Positions 45,894 through 57,132 of a DNA stretch of 64,000 bases are shown one piece after another (positions within the stretch are counted from its first letter, which is position 1; each line of letters opens with the position of its first letter). Under the pieces are notes generated by a model. It worked only from the letters and a program-made list of their open reading frames with translations, ran no database searches and was not told the DNA's origin. The translations under genes and the position numbers were made by a program. The stretch is from Gonapodya sp. JEL0774 (Eukaryota; Monoblepharomycota; Monoblepharidomycetes; Monoblepharidales; Gonapodyaceae). The stretch spans positions 33,797 to 97,796 of the forward strand of contig JADIIX010000084.1 of assembly GCA_027604505.1 (NCBI GenBank), given 5' to 3'.

Positions 45894-48800
45894 ATGATGG
45901 ATAAGCTTGAAAGCTCTCTGGGTGAGTTGATACGGCTTCGACATGGGATGCGATAGGTACAGCAACTACTGGAGCATACGGGACCAGTTTCTTACCACTT
46001 GCCTCCTTGATGTTTTCATGCAGATGATATCATTGCAACCCGCCGCGCTGTTGGACAGCCTTCTGGGTTGTCAACGCAAAAAACTACCATGTTGCGGGAT
46101 GTGCCTCATCCACAACTGTTGGACCCATCTCTCCCTATCAACGCTCGGCTGGGTTTTCACACGAAATCGACGAAGGGCGCAGCACTCTCAGTAGCCCCAT
46201 TCGATGCCACATCTCCAAGCGTGCATTTACATTCGCGGACCCAGGGTACCGAAAACCCCCTCAAGGCTCAGATGAGTTTTCCAGTCCCTGCGAAGAATCG
46301 AGGCGCTAAGAAGAGAACAACCTCTCAAGCGGAAATGGAAGATGAGTTTCTTGTCGATGGGTCTCCTGGGCCAACCTCTCGAGGATCAAATCATCAGCAT
46401 CACGGGAATCACAACAACGGCTACAGCGGCGAGAGGACACTGTGTTACGATGAGGGTAGCCAGAATCTATCACCACACAATCAAGATACACGTAAAAGCG
46501 TTTTCGAGAGGCTTGGCTATGTCACTGGCAACCATAGTCGGAGTAGTGAGGGTGGATTCGTTGTCAGTATGCAGGACCTCAACAGTCCTGCTCAAACGGA
46601 CGACTCGCAGCCCCAGATCACACTGCCTTCAAACTCGCGCACCGAGACTACTGTTCGGAACCCCAAAGTTCCTTCAACCAAGCGCCCGATTGCAGAACGT
46701 CTTGGTACGATTCCCAGTGTTCTGCGCACTGCGGAGGGTTTTGTGACGTCACGCCATTTCGTGAAGAAGATGTCAGGTGGCTGTCTCGACTCACAACCAG
46801 AAGTCGTTCAAAGCGCCGGAAACTCTCCCGTCAACCCCGCGAATGCTCACGGAGCTCAACGCACGAAGGCACTCCATCAGTCCGCCGTTGGGAAGGAATC
46901 TCAATATGACGTGGAGGATAACATGCAAGTTGAACCTTCTCGTTGGCGTACCAGGTCTTCAGCGTCTGGCACTGCTCCCACCACCGAATCGTCAATGCAA
47001 AGCTATGGTCAAACCCCGAAGACTTCTAACACTCGTTCGTCGTTACACGACGAGCCTGTCAGTGCAAAGAACACGCCAGGGAGAAAGATTGTCGTTCCGC
47101 CTGGTGGATTCCTATCACACCGCAGCAGGGAGGCGCTGGTGAACGGCTCTTCGCTTCCAGCTACCACGCAGACTTCGAAGATGGATGTCGACGATGTGGC
47201 TACAGAAAGCATTGGTGAACTCAAAGCCCGTGACTCCAATAGTGCTGTCAGTGTTTCCTCTGGTTCACTGATGAATCACCAAGAAACAATCTCACCCGTT
47301 TCATCCGACTTGGAAGGCAAGAGCTACCGCGGCAAACCACCTGGAGGTCGAAGTAAAGAGCGAGAGTCTGAGAGGAGCGCAGTGCGTGTGTCCCCGATTT
47401 CTCGCTCACTGTCTCCCCTTTCGACTGTTCATTCGCCACCGGGTGGAGCACAGAATGTCGGCAGAAAGTTGCACCATTCAAAACCATATGACCGTCCAAA
47501 AGAGAAGAGAGGGAGCCCGCAAGAAGAACTTGGCAGGCGTGGGACGACACGCCTGGACCGGGGGAGGAATGGGAAGGCACCTTCATCCGCTCACCTAAAT
47601 GAGGAGAGGTTAGGAAAGAGGGGTGACAGAACAATTTCCGGTGGATCGAGTGGATCTGCCGACTTGGATGCAGCTCGGGCTCAATTCAACGGCAGACCTC
47701 GACCCCCGAAGATCCACGCCAACCAGTCTTACGAACAGCGAGTGTACGATCACGGATCGAGCATCGAGCCAGAGGTAATGGCGATTTCGCCAATTTCACC
47801 CGACAAGAGCGTGCATTCCGACTCCGATCAACAGCCTCAGCGATCTCTTTCCCCGGGCGAGTGGGAGCCCCCGAAAGCAGCAGCGTATGGCAAGCAAGAA
47901 AATACTGAGGCTCAGTCTAACACGGGCGATGGTACTCAGAAAACTGGTCCTGCGGGAACTTCGGAAGTGGCTGCGAGCTGGGCAGGTGAAGATGTCATAA
48001 CCGACGTTGATGCCATGGTATCTTCCAAGATGACGCCATCTGCGTCCTCGAATGCATCACTAAGGAAGTCGACAAAGCTGGCCCCAGTCTCCCGCTCGTC
48101 GGCATTTCATGCTCGGGAATCTACCTACACCGAACGCCATGGTTCTGCTCGGCCTCATCCCCATTTGGCCGCCAACGGTCCAAGTATCGGAATCCGGAAC
48201 GTGTTGGACCCCTCACCTCCTGATTCACGTGGTTCCTACCAAGCCGTCTGGAGTATTGCGGATCGGGACGCAGACCCTACGAGATTCCTACCACTCAGAT
48301 CTCGCTTCGAAAGCGGATCCCCGCGTACTTCTCACAATCATGGGCGTAGTTTGGAGCAAACAAGTACATCCCAGGCTGACTTGGAATGGGACACCTATGA
48401 TGGATTCGACGATTCTTCTGGGGCTTCACATCGACATCGCATGAATCCATATGCGGAGCCCAGCTACGGACCCTCGAGAATCTTTCGCGATATAGAGGAA
48501 GATTATATTGAAGTTGCGGAGTTCTACGACAGAATGGACGATTACTTGGACGCGAGGTACATTCCACGCGAAAGGTACGGACCACCACCTGTTCTGGACA
48601 AGCCTCATCCTCTTCGGAGCGAGACCGCTCAATCACAAGAAACACCCACCATAGAGAGACGGAGACTTCCTTCCAAGCCAGTGGTGCAAGACGAAACCAC
48701 GGCTTCGGGGCAGGCACCCTCCAGCAGTTCAGAGCCGACAAGAATCGATCCAGTTGCAAAAGCTGTTCCGGAAACTTCGAACTACTATGAGAAGGATGGA

Positions 48801-50030
48801 ATCAAGTTTCCGTGAGTCATTAAGAATAGAGAAACGTTTAGTGTCGCTTTCTAAGCGGCATTGTTTCCGTCGCAGCTTCAGGAATCCCATGGAAAGTCTC
48901 GCGACCCAAAGTCCCAACATTCCCCAGCAAGGGAGTAGCTCTGCGCAGCCCGCTGGCAATACTCGCTCGGTTCCTGTGATAGTGCCGCCAGTCCCTCCTC
49001 CCATTGCACCTGTAGGCCCCATGGGGCCCCGTCCTTCAGGCTCGAGAGTGAAAGGACCAACGGTAAGTGAAAATGTCAGTGGAACGTTATTTTTAAATTT
49101 GTCTAACACACCGCACCTTCGGTATTCCTCTCGTTCCAGCTCTCTGAGCGATTCCGAGCTTTGAGTGCATCTAAAGCAGCCAGTATCGCCCCTGCGTCCA
49201 CAGCAATTCCTTCCGCAAACCACTCGCCGACGATGATCGATCTCTCGGGCATTGAAGATGACGACCTTGAACTTGCCGATCAAGCAAGCGTTATAGTCTC
49301 TTTCCCCAATGTGGCGGATATTGCTGATGCCGGCCAAGAAGATGAAGATGGGGTAACCAGCGATGTCGTTGTGGAACATGTCCAGCGTGAAGCGCATAAT
49401 ATTGACGCCACTGATACAAATGGGACTTCGCATTCACTGCAAGTTCCAGGAGGCGATGATGGTGCTTCTGGCTTGACGGAGGAACTTCCCCAGAGTTTTC
49501 AGCAAGCAGATGAAGCAGAACTTCCTGATGCATTGGATCCAGGGCAGGATAGTTCTCAGGAAGCACCACTGCAAGCCGATTCCGAGTCTCGCTCTGGTGA
49601 TCCCAATCGAGACTACTGGCGTGCACCTCCTCGGCGAGACCGGTACGACAGACTTCGTGAAATGCCTCCCACACATTTCAAACGCGGGACATCGGTCGTG
49701 GAACAAACCCGAGGACCTTTTCCACGGTCAAAGCTTGCGTTCTACCATCCCGATCCATATTTGCGGCCGTACTCTCGCCCAGCCACACGTGTCCCCCCCT
49801 CATTCTTCGAACGAGAACAGAATCACAGACTTGGTACTACTGCATACCCTCTCCGCGAAGGCAACGGTGGACCCGCTCGCAATCATCCATTCAATCGACC
49901 GATGGCTCCAAATGAGAGGAATCTGTATGGTTCACGAACTGCGGAGTACCCGGAGTATCGGGTGCCATGGCCGCCGCGTCCGACGTGGAAGAGTTCCTCT
50001 ATGGGTAACCCTGTGCTGCCAAGTTGGTGA
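45894..50030 (+). CDS. Large disordered protein with N-terminal UAP56-binding-like motif (1297 aa)
   Basis: Exons 45894-45921, 46024-48811, 48876-49062 and 49140-50030 give one open frame of 3894 nt. The first exon joined to the second reads MMDKLESSLDDIIATRR. This is the spacing and sequence of the UAP56-binding motif in mRNA-export adaptors such as ALYREF and UIF (a Leu-x-x-Ser-Leu-Asp-x-Ile-Ile-type helix ending in Arg). The rest has low-complexity Ser/Pro/Arg/Glu composition with RS-like stretches (KERESERSAVRVSPISRSLS), short repeated ERLG motifs (SVFERLGYVTG, PIAERLGTIPS), and a more ordered DYIEVAEFYDRMDDYLDARY helix followed by YIPRERYGPPP. The final exon is aromatic/Arg/Pro-rich (EYPEYRVPWPPRP). 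No RRM or zinc finger is seen. A role in RNA processing or export is inferred from the motif only. Confidence 0.7.
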
Positions 50031-50398
50031 TGCGATGGAGTAGATGAAGGAGTGACTTGCGGAAGAGAATTCGGGAACCACGTTACATCAGTTGACATCG
50101 GTCGACGGAGCGCCATTTTTGGAGGTGTTTCCTATGTTTTGAGATTTACCATTTCACCAACAGTCATTTCTTTGCTCTGGCATTGGCTGGGATCAAGGTG
50201 CAGATCAACCTGCAACTGTTTTAGGAAGGATTTGGGGTTACCGGCACTTTGCGTATACGGCAATTGTGAGCGGCGAGGCTGTGTTCATGGGTCCCTCGAA
50301 TTCGCAAATTGACTGATGTTTGAATATGCACTTGATGATTTAGTATCACATTTGCGAAGAAAAATAATGGCACAATAGCAGAATAAGTCCGTTTCGCA
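50031..50398. other. Convergent intergenic region, 368 bp
   Basis: 3' flanks of the UAP56-motif protein and the HAUS8-like gene. Nothing else is seen. Confidence 0.45.
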
Positions 50399-52524
50399 TT
50401 AACCCGTCCCACCCAACGTTCGTCCTCCACCCATCGCCCGCACGATTCCTTCCACTGCTACTTCCCCCACCTGCACTTCACCAATCCGAACACTCCCCGC
50501 CACCGCAACAGACCGTTCCATATCATGGATAATTTCGGCAGATGCAGAGAGCAGGGATAACGTTTGGACTAGAGTGCCGGCGAAGGCGCGAGTTGGGGGG
50601 ACGGCCTGTTGTTACAATGAGAGCGGACATGATAGAGTAGACAGGAAAAGTGGAAGCGGTGTCGCAGAAAGAGATCTTGAGACGGTTCGAAAATTATTCT
50701 GTTTGCGATGCAATGTTCAACACTCACGGCTACCACTGAGCTGGTTCCATCTGGTCGGTCTGTCGCAACGAGGTTTATCGATTCGAGAAGCTGGCTGCAC
50801 TTTTCGAGTTCGCGGACGAGTTCATCTAGGGGGGACCCGAGGTGTTACGGAAGTTGGGTGGGCGTAGAATGATTGAATAATGATCCGGGGACAGACTCAG
50901 TCCTTCTCCAACGCGTGGGGAGTCCGGATCTACCCCTAGTCGTTTCCAAAATTATAATCTTCTTGCGGCTCTGTATCCCCGATCCAGACCTGAATACTCT
51001 ACAGATGCAATGAAGAACGTCCTCACCTCTACTGCTGACGATCACTCCTTCTACGGGCATGCGCACAGCACCCACGCGCAACGCCCTCGCTAGTTCTGTG
51101 TAGGCAGGTCGGACACTGTCGATTGTGGGTTTGAGGGTAGTGAAGGCGCGGTGCTGAAAGTCGGATGGAGTGTACAGGTGCAGGTTTGACAGGGGCAGTA
51201 AGAAAGATGGGCGAAGAAATTTCAAGTGGTCAATGGGGGGTGCCCGTCAAATTTCCGAAATTCGTACGCCGGGGAATCTGATCCATGCGTCCGTCTTGAT
51301 CCCTAGATGCGCAGGAGAGATCGTACATCTCTCATGGAGATGTGGTTGTTCGATTGTGACATTGGCGAAGTCTCTCCTCAATGGTCCCCTCGGGGTTATT
51401 GCGGCTGCCAGCATTTGCGTAAGTTACTTCTCCCACTCCAATCAGAAACCCACCTGCTCCTCAAGGGCGTCTGCAGCCCAAGTCCTCCTCATCTCCTGCT
51501 CGACTTCGACTTTCTTTCCTGCAACCCTATCCTGTGCTGCCCTTGCGACCTCGTACGCTTCTCCAATCTGCTGCCGCGCGTGCTGCCGACGTAAATTTGA
51601 TGCATGTCGGGAACGTGCGTTCAAGTATTTCCATTGGAGAAGTCGGGAGCGGCGGAGGAGGAGAACATCATCCGGAAGTTTTGTGACATTAGACGTGGTT
51701 GTGGTTTGGTTAGGGTGCAATATTGGGAGGGTAGACGGAAGGAGACCCTTGACACCGGGGAGTGTGGGGTCGCGGTTCTGGTTCCCAGCCATTCCGCCAC
51801 CTGCAGTCAACAAAGCGCGAGAACGGATCTCTGGAGATTTTTTGGGCACTCGCGCTACAGAAGGTGGTGGCAAGCGAGTGCCGTGTCTTGCGACAGAAGG
51901 AGGTGGAACGGTGGAGGAGTGAGCACCGGTTGGTCCAGGTACCATTCCTGCAGCGATTCGAGCAGCAACGAGACCAGCAGGTCGTCCTGGTGTTCGCGAA
52001 GACGAAGGTGATTTTGCGTGGGATTTTGTCGGTGTGCGGGCGCTCTTGGGAGTGATGGGTGGGATTGCAGTGGGAGATTGATTGGAAGGCTTTGTCGGAG
52101 TTTTCTGCTGGAGGTAGCGAGATGCAACGTGTCGGACTTCAAATTTTTGCGTGATAGATGGGCCGCAACAAACAGTCGGTAAAGTGAGTTCATTAATCAA
52201 ATGGAATGGGCAGATGGAAGCCTGCGAGAGCGTTCCGCAAGCGGCGCAATGGTTCCAAATCTCCACACTCTCACCTTTCTTCCGTCCTCCTTTTGAGGTA
52301 GCAGATATGAAACTTCTCTCCGTCATCGTGTCGCCATCTCCGCCAACATCGCCATGATCCCAACCAAGTTCCTGGCACTCTTGTTGCCCTCCCCCTACTC
52401 GCACTTCGCCGAAGTCCGTGTTCCCCGATCCGCGTTCCTGTGCATCTCTTAGCGTAGTTTCTGTGCGTATCGTACCGTTTTCTGTCGCCATCATCTCCGA
52501 TTGCCTTGAAGTTCCAGTGGTCAC
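50399..52524 (-). CDS. HAUS8: Augmin complex subunit 8 (HAUS8/QWRF) homologue
   Basis: HAUS8 is the microtubule-binding subunit of augmin, which recruits gamma-tubulin for branching nucleation. The N-terminal half is disordered and basic, with VRHVASRYLQQK, matching the short VxSRYLQ element of animal HAUS8. After a Ser/Pro/Arg linker comes LLLRRSRLLQWKYLNARSRH, the QWRF-type signature of plant AUG8 with Lys-Tyr in place of Arg-Phe, then a long coiled coil (RQQIGEAYEVARAAQDRVAG, EVEQEMRRTWAADALEEQ). Later exons give FQHRAFTTLKPTIDSVRPAY, TELARALRVGAVRMPVEGVI and ELVRELEKCSQLLESINLV. The last exon (about 50399-50570) is QTLSLLSASAEIIHDMERSV and ends at 50399. The start could be 52524 or an in-frame ATG at 52491. 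Exon limits after 51442 are approximate. Confidence 0.75.
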
Positions 52525-52799
52525 CGCACCGTCACCTCGGTGCTAATGCCACATTATTTGTACACAACATGAAGTCCTCATTGTTGTCATGTCTTCATGC
52601 ATAAGACGCAACGCACCTTACACTGAGAAAATGACTACATATCTCATCGTCTCTTAGTCGCACCTGGCACTGACTAAATAAGTACGTATCTACACCATTT
52701 TCTCTCAGATTGCAACTCCAAATGTTCGTGTCCGTGCAAGGAATCGGCAGGTTGATCGCAAGGAAGAGATTGCAGATCAATACTTCAATCTGTCGCTCC

Positions 52800-54312
52800 C
52801 TAGTACCCGCGCCCAATTTGGGGAGCGGAGCCCCGTTTCTGCACGGGCAAAGCTTGCGCTTGTGCATGCCCATATCCCCCACCATTCTGTCCTTGTCCAC
52901 CATGTCGGTGTGGTGCCGCATACCCGTTTCCTCCTTGATTAGCCGTATGCCCTGGCTGTGGGTATGACGACGAAGTCCGGGCCGGTCGAAGTTGTGGGAC
53001 GGGTTCGGGAGGCGGAGGAGCGTTTGGGAGGAGATCGTTCATGGCGTACGGCGGCCGCGAGACGGGGTAAACGGTAGGTTGCGATGCACGAGGCACGGGC
53101 GGAGATTGTGCGGGATTGGGGTACGACGACGACGACCGCGCCGGAGCCGGAGCAGGGCCAGGATCGGGGTATGATGATGCTCGAACTGGTTGCGGAGGAC
53201 GTCGCGGATCAGGGGCATACTTTTGTTCCGGAGGAAAGTGGTACTGAGGCTGCTGGTAGCCCGGCGCAGGTGCTGGATTTGGGTAGCTGCGACGGGGAGA
53301 GTTGGGAGATCCAGCAGGTGGTACTGAATCGTAGCGTGTGTGGGGGCTCGCCGTGCCCGACGAGCCAACGCCACCGCCGGGATAACCACGCGGTGGGGGA
53401 CCGCCTTGACCGCGAGAAGCGTACTGGTTAGGATGGTTGGGTGGTGGCGCCCGAGCGGGGGGAGGGCTGAGGAAAGCGGAAAGACGAAATGGATAATTCA
53501 AATAGTACCCCAACTTGAGCGTGAATGATTCCCAAGTCCGCTTTTCCTGTCGTTGGCTCAAACTAAAACGCCAGACAAAAACTCATAATTTGAAACTCAT
53601 GAAAAGGTAAATGCTGGTTGTCAAGCAAGTTCCCATTAGAAAATGGCAACCACGAACTGTGAATACTTGTCGCCACAGAGCAAACACGTGATATACTCGA
53701 TATGCCCACCCAACTTGACATGGCAGAAGCTTTCACACTGCCGTACCTCAGATGCTCAAACAGGACACCCGAAAACTCACGCAGGTGCGGGCAGTGGTGC
53801 GAGCTTGACCCACTTCTCCACTTGGTTGCCTGCGCTATCAGTGTAACCAACGCAGTGGCCTACGGAGAACACGGTAAGAGTGAACAAGAACCAAAGTAGG
53901 GCAGAGCACCAGGTAGAATGGTCAGAACTCTGTCACGGTTGAGCGCTTGGCGGTTTGACACAGGGAATCGATTCCGAAACGGATGAACATTGACTTAATT
54001 TCCAATTCGCATCGGACGGGGAAACCAAGAGAGTTGGATTCTCTGGCGTCCGCGTGGCGTTGGAATTACAATATCCCAGCCTACATCCCAGGCTAATCCA
54101 TTATCCGTTCTCGAACGCACCTTTTCCTGGGTCGTATTCAATAATCCGCGCCCTGTTTGTCGTCCCGTTACCGCTCTTGATTTCCACCAAGTCACCGATT
54201 GAGTACCCCCCAGAAGATGGAGGAGCTGAAAGGTGACAGCCATTCCGGGGAATGCGAACTTGGTCTTGATACGCACGGAGCACGTGTGCCACCTACCGCT
54301 TCCGCGTCGCAT
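52800..54312 (-). CDS. SH3/Tudor-like domain protein with Pro/Gly/Tyr-rich tail, 288 aa
   Basis: Exons 54312-54297 (16 nt), 54225-54121, 53859-53781 and 53466-52800 join in frame with consensus splice sites. The N-terminus is a small beta-barrel candidate: YSIGDLVEIKSGNGTTNRAR, IIEYDPGKGHCVGYTDSAGN and QVEKWVKLAPLPAP. This resembles chromatin-reader SH3-like or Tudor folds that have a D-G-x-x-E-x-W-V ending. The rest (~220 aa) is Pro/Ser/Gly/Tyr/Gln-rich, with RGG-like pieces (ASRGQGGPPPRGYPGGG) and repeated SSSYPNP / SSYPDPG / SYPQPG units, suggesting a condensate-forming or RNA-binding tail. The stop is at 52800. Family and function are not recognised. An open frame beginning 53561 on the same strand omits the domain and is less likely to be the real start. 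Confidence 0.65.
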
Positions 54313-54683
54313 TTCCTCCGGTCAGAGATTGCACGTAGTCGGGAGCAGTCGACTTGTGCGATCATCCAACCTTGGTCGCCTTCTTGGCAATATGTATTTC
54401 CTTGATAATTCCGAGTATTCACCACACCAACTATAATGTCTCTTCAAAAGGATATGCATCCCAGTGTTTAGAGCCTTCACTATCTATTTCGTGGGAGAAT
54501 CTAAGTTCTGATTCGTTCCAATACTTTCATTGCCTAAAATATTCCAAACCATGACCCATTTATGCTTCCCAACGAGGCACTTCGGTTGTACATGTATGAG
54601 CATGGTGAGGTGGGCAGTGGCTGGCAGATGTACCAAATGCACTCCTGATCTGATAATCGAAGAATCGAGACAACCCTATCCCA
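54313..54683. promoter_or_regulatory. Divergent upstream region, SH3-like gene and Josephin gene
   Basis: Start codons face apart (54312 minus; 54684 or 54774 plus). The interval must hold both promoters. No specific element is recognised. Confidence 0.4.
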
Positions 54684-56632
54684 TTGCACCCGTCGTATTC
54701 GGCAAGCTTTCGCTCGCAGACAGCTTTTTACCCGCCACTCGTCGTTCTCTCGTATCGCCAGTCTTTCTTGCGGATGTCTCCCACTGGATCATCTTCTGCC
54801 TCCACTCCAGACCGCACCGCCTCCGTGGCACAAAGCTTCCCTTCTGCACCATCTTTGGATGCGTTATCCTCCGTTCCCTCCCTAGCCGGCTCGACAACCT
54901 CAGCCCCCGGCTCGGCACCCTCCATCCCCGGTTCTCCACAAACGAAGGACCGCCCATCCAACACGCAACCGCTCCCATATCACGAGCAGCAGTTTTTTTA
55001 CTGCTGTGCCATGGTAAGTGTGTTCTCTGGAGGGCACTGATGGATCCTGGTCGCTTTGGGAACATGGGTCTCCTACGAACGAACCTTTCAAAACCAAATC
55101 AAGCATTTTCCTGTTCGCGCTTTGTCTTGAGAGCATGTGTTACTCGGGTTACGCACATTGATCATCGGATTGGATATTGGGAGTTCTCTATGGGAGTGCA
55201 GCCTACCAGAAGCTCTTCGGTCGAGCACAGGAGATGCATCAGAGCATTCATGAGGTCTCGCCGAAGTAAAATACTGATTCTCCGCAACAACCTTTTAACT
55301 TCTGTGCTTCTCGTGTCCTCGCCTCCGTCTGTCCTCTCCTTGGGACGTCCATGTGCAACCCCAGCATGCTGTCAACTCTGCTTTCCAAAAACGTATCTAC
55401 TACAAGCGAGATTTCGACAAAGTTGCGAACCAGCTCCACAAGGAGACGAGGAAGGTACAAACGTTCCCTTGGAATCTCGTGAACCCACACAAGAGCCTCC
55501 TGTGAGTATTGGCCATCGATTGAGGGACCCCGTGACTGGAGTGCAAATCTGTGAAGCAAACCTTCGGTGAAAGTTGCCAGAAGATTTAGGTGTTCAAGGC
55601 TCGCGAGAACATTGTTTAGGAGCCGAAGCAGAGGTCCAGGAGATACCGAAGGTGAAAGTAAAGGATGGAGACCACGTGGACCTACCAGATAATTGTATGA
55701 CCCCCGGCGATCCTCCTTTCATATTGCACCCAGCTATTCGCTGCGGTCGGTGGCGCCTTATACCAGATGCGTTCGGCAGTATCATCTGCTTGCCCGTACC
55801 GTCGATTTTGTTTCAAACTGAGGGTCAGGGCGTCATGTATTTTGGATGGAGGCGACGATTTCCACGCGTTCTTGGTGTCTATTTCCTTTTGCTGCGCTCA
55901 TTTTTTGACTTTTGCTAATAACGGTATCGCTCTCGCTCATTCTCAAATTTCAAATCTTCTACACACAACCAACCCTGCAGCGGTGTCGGCAACTACGATG
56001 TCAATGTCATCTCCCGGTCATTTGAGGAACACGGCTTTGAGCTTCAGTGGTGGGATTTGCGAAAGCGTGAGTTGCGAATGGGCGGCATATTTTATGTCGT
56101 AATCAGGTTGAGTTCCACTCGATATGACTTGTGTCAACCGCTACCTCGACCTTCAGCGCTTGCTGCTATCCCATTCGAATCCCCCTCGTTCCTCTCTCTC
56201 CTTTTGAATGCAACATCTGGAGATCTCCTGTCATCTCATCACTTTTGGACTATTCGGGAGTATCCCCGTGCTTCGGGTACCTGGTGGTCCCTCGACAGTA
56301 AGCAAGACCGACCAGACAAAATTGGCCCGCTTGCTGAGGTTATCAAACTTCTGGAGCTTCTCAAGGGAGCGAAAAGGGAGCTGCAGGTCATGGTCGTCGT
56401 GGCGAAACCGGTAGCTACTGAAGGTGCCGATGCCCCCGGAGAAAATGAAGTATCCCCAGCACAACCAACTACCAATGGTGATGGGTGTGTGAACGGTGCA
56501 CTGTCTCGTCCGAGTGCGGATGAGGTCGGGAGGAAGGTGCAACTTCCAAAGCAACATCCTCTGCCATTCGAGTTGGTAATGGAAAGACGGGTGATGGCTC
56601 ATGCAAATATGGCAGTAAATGGCAGGAGCTAA
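54684..56632 (+). CDS. JOSD: Josephin-domain deubiquitinase (JOSD1/2 type)
   Basis: Cysteine protease that cleaves ubiquitin chains. Exons are 54684 (or 54774)-55013, 55365-55501, 55981-56066 and 56157-56632, in frame. Catalytic Cys lies in YHEQQFFYCCAM joined by splicing to HAVNSAFQKRIYYKRDFDKV; the next blocks are FPWNLVNPHKSLL and GVGNYDVNVISRSFEEHGFE then LQWWDLRK, then the catalytic His in LLSSHHFWTIREYP and the third residue in TWWSLDSK. All three are present. The C-terminal ~130 residues are disordered. An ATG at 54774 (MSPTGSSSASTPD) is an equally good start; from there the protein is 312 aa. Introns 1 and 2 (351 and 479 nt) are long for this window. Confidence 0.83.
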
Positions 56633-57132
56633 ATTGGAGCGTGGTTGTGAAGGGCAAAACTTTCTTGGGGTGTCTGTGAAACTGGTCTGTCCACGTACTT
56701 TGGACTCTGAACGGTGAATCGAAAGGCGAATCTTACCTGATATATTTGAAATGCATTTTAATGCTCTGCGCTGTAACTAGTTCTCATCGATTTTCTGGTT
56801 GATAATAATAATATCCATTTTGGATTGCGGCGATGGAACCGAGGGAGGCGCTGAGGCACAGGTGTCATTTTCATTTCCCCTTCGCCTGTTTTCATTTCCA
56901 CAAGAAACTTCCGGCGTCTCCGTCTTTTGAAACTTCAAAGCTCACCCGCCAACGTCAGCGCAATCCAAATTGTAAGAACGCCTCGTCTCTCGCTCAGATA
57001 TTCTTGTTTGGTAAACCACGATGGTCTCTGGTTATCGCCTTCCGTGCTCCGGCTGCCTATCTTCTTCGCCATCTGTGGCTTTTCTGCCAAACCCTCAATC
57101 TCCAACTCAGTTTCCAAAGTAGATCGCTGGAA
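56633..57132. other. Intergenic, 500 bp
   Basis: 3' flank of the Josephin gene and promoter/5' UTR of the first GPI protein. An open frame upstream of 57133 is continuous but lacks a signal peptide context, so I treat it as untranslated. Confidence 0.4.

Noticed and set aside
54530-55570. A 346-codon plus-strand open frame overlapping Josephin exons 1 and 2 in another frame
   Set aside because: It runs through a consensus intron, has no recognisable domain, and the overlapping frame encodes a complete Josephin catalytic core.
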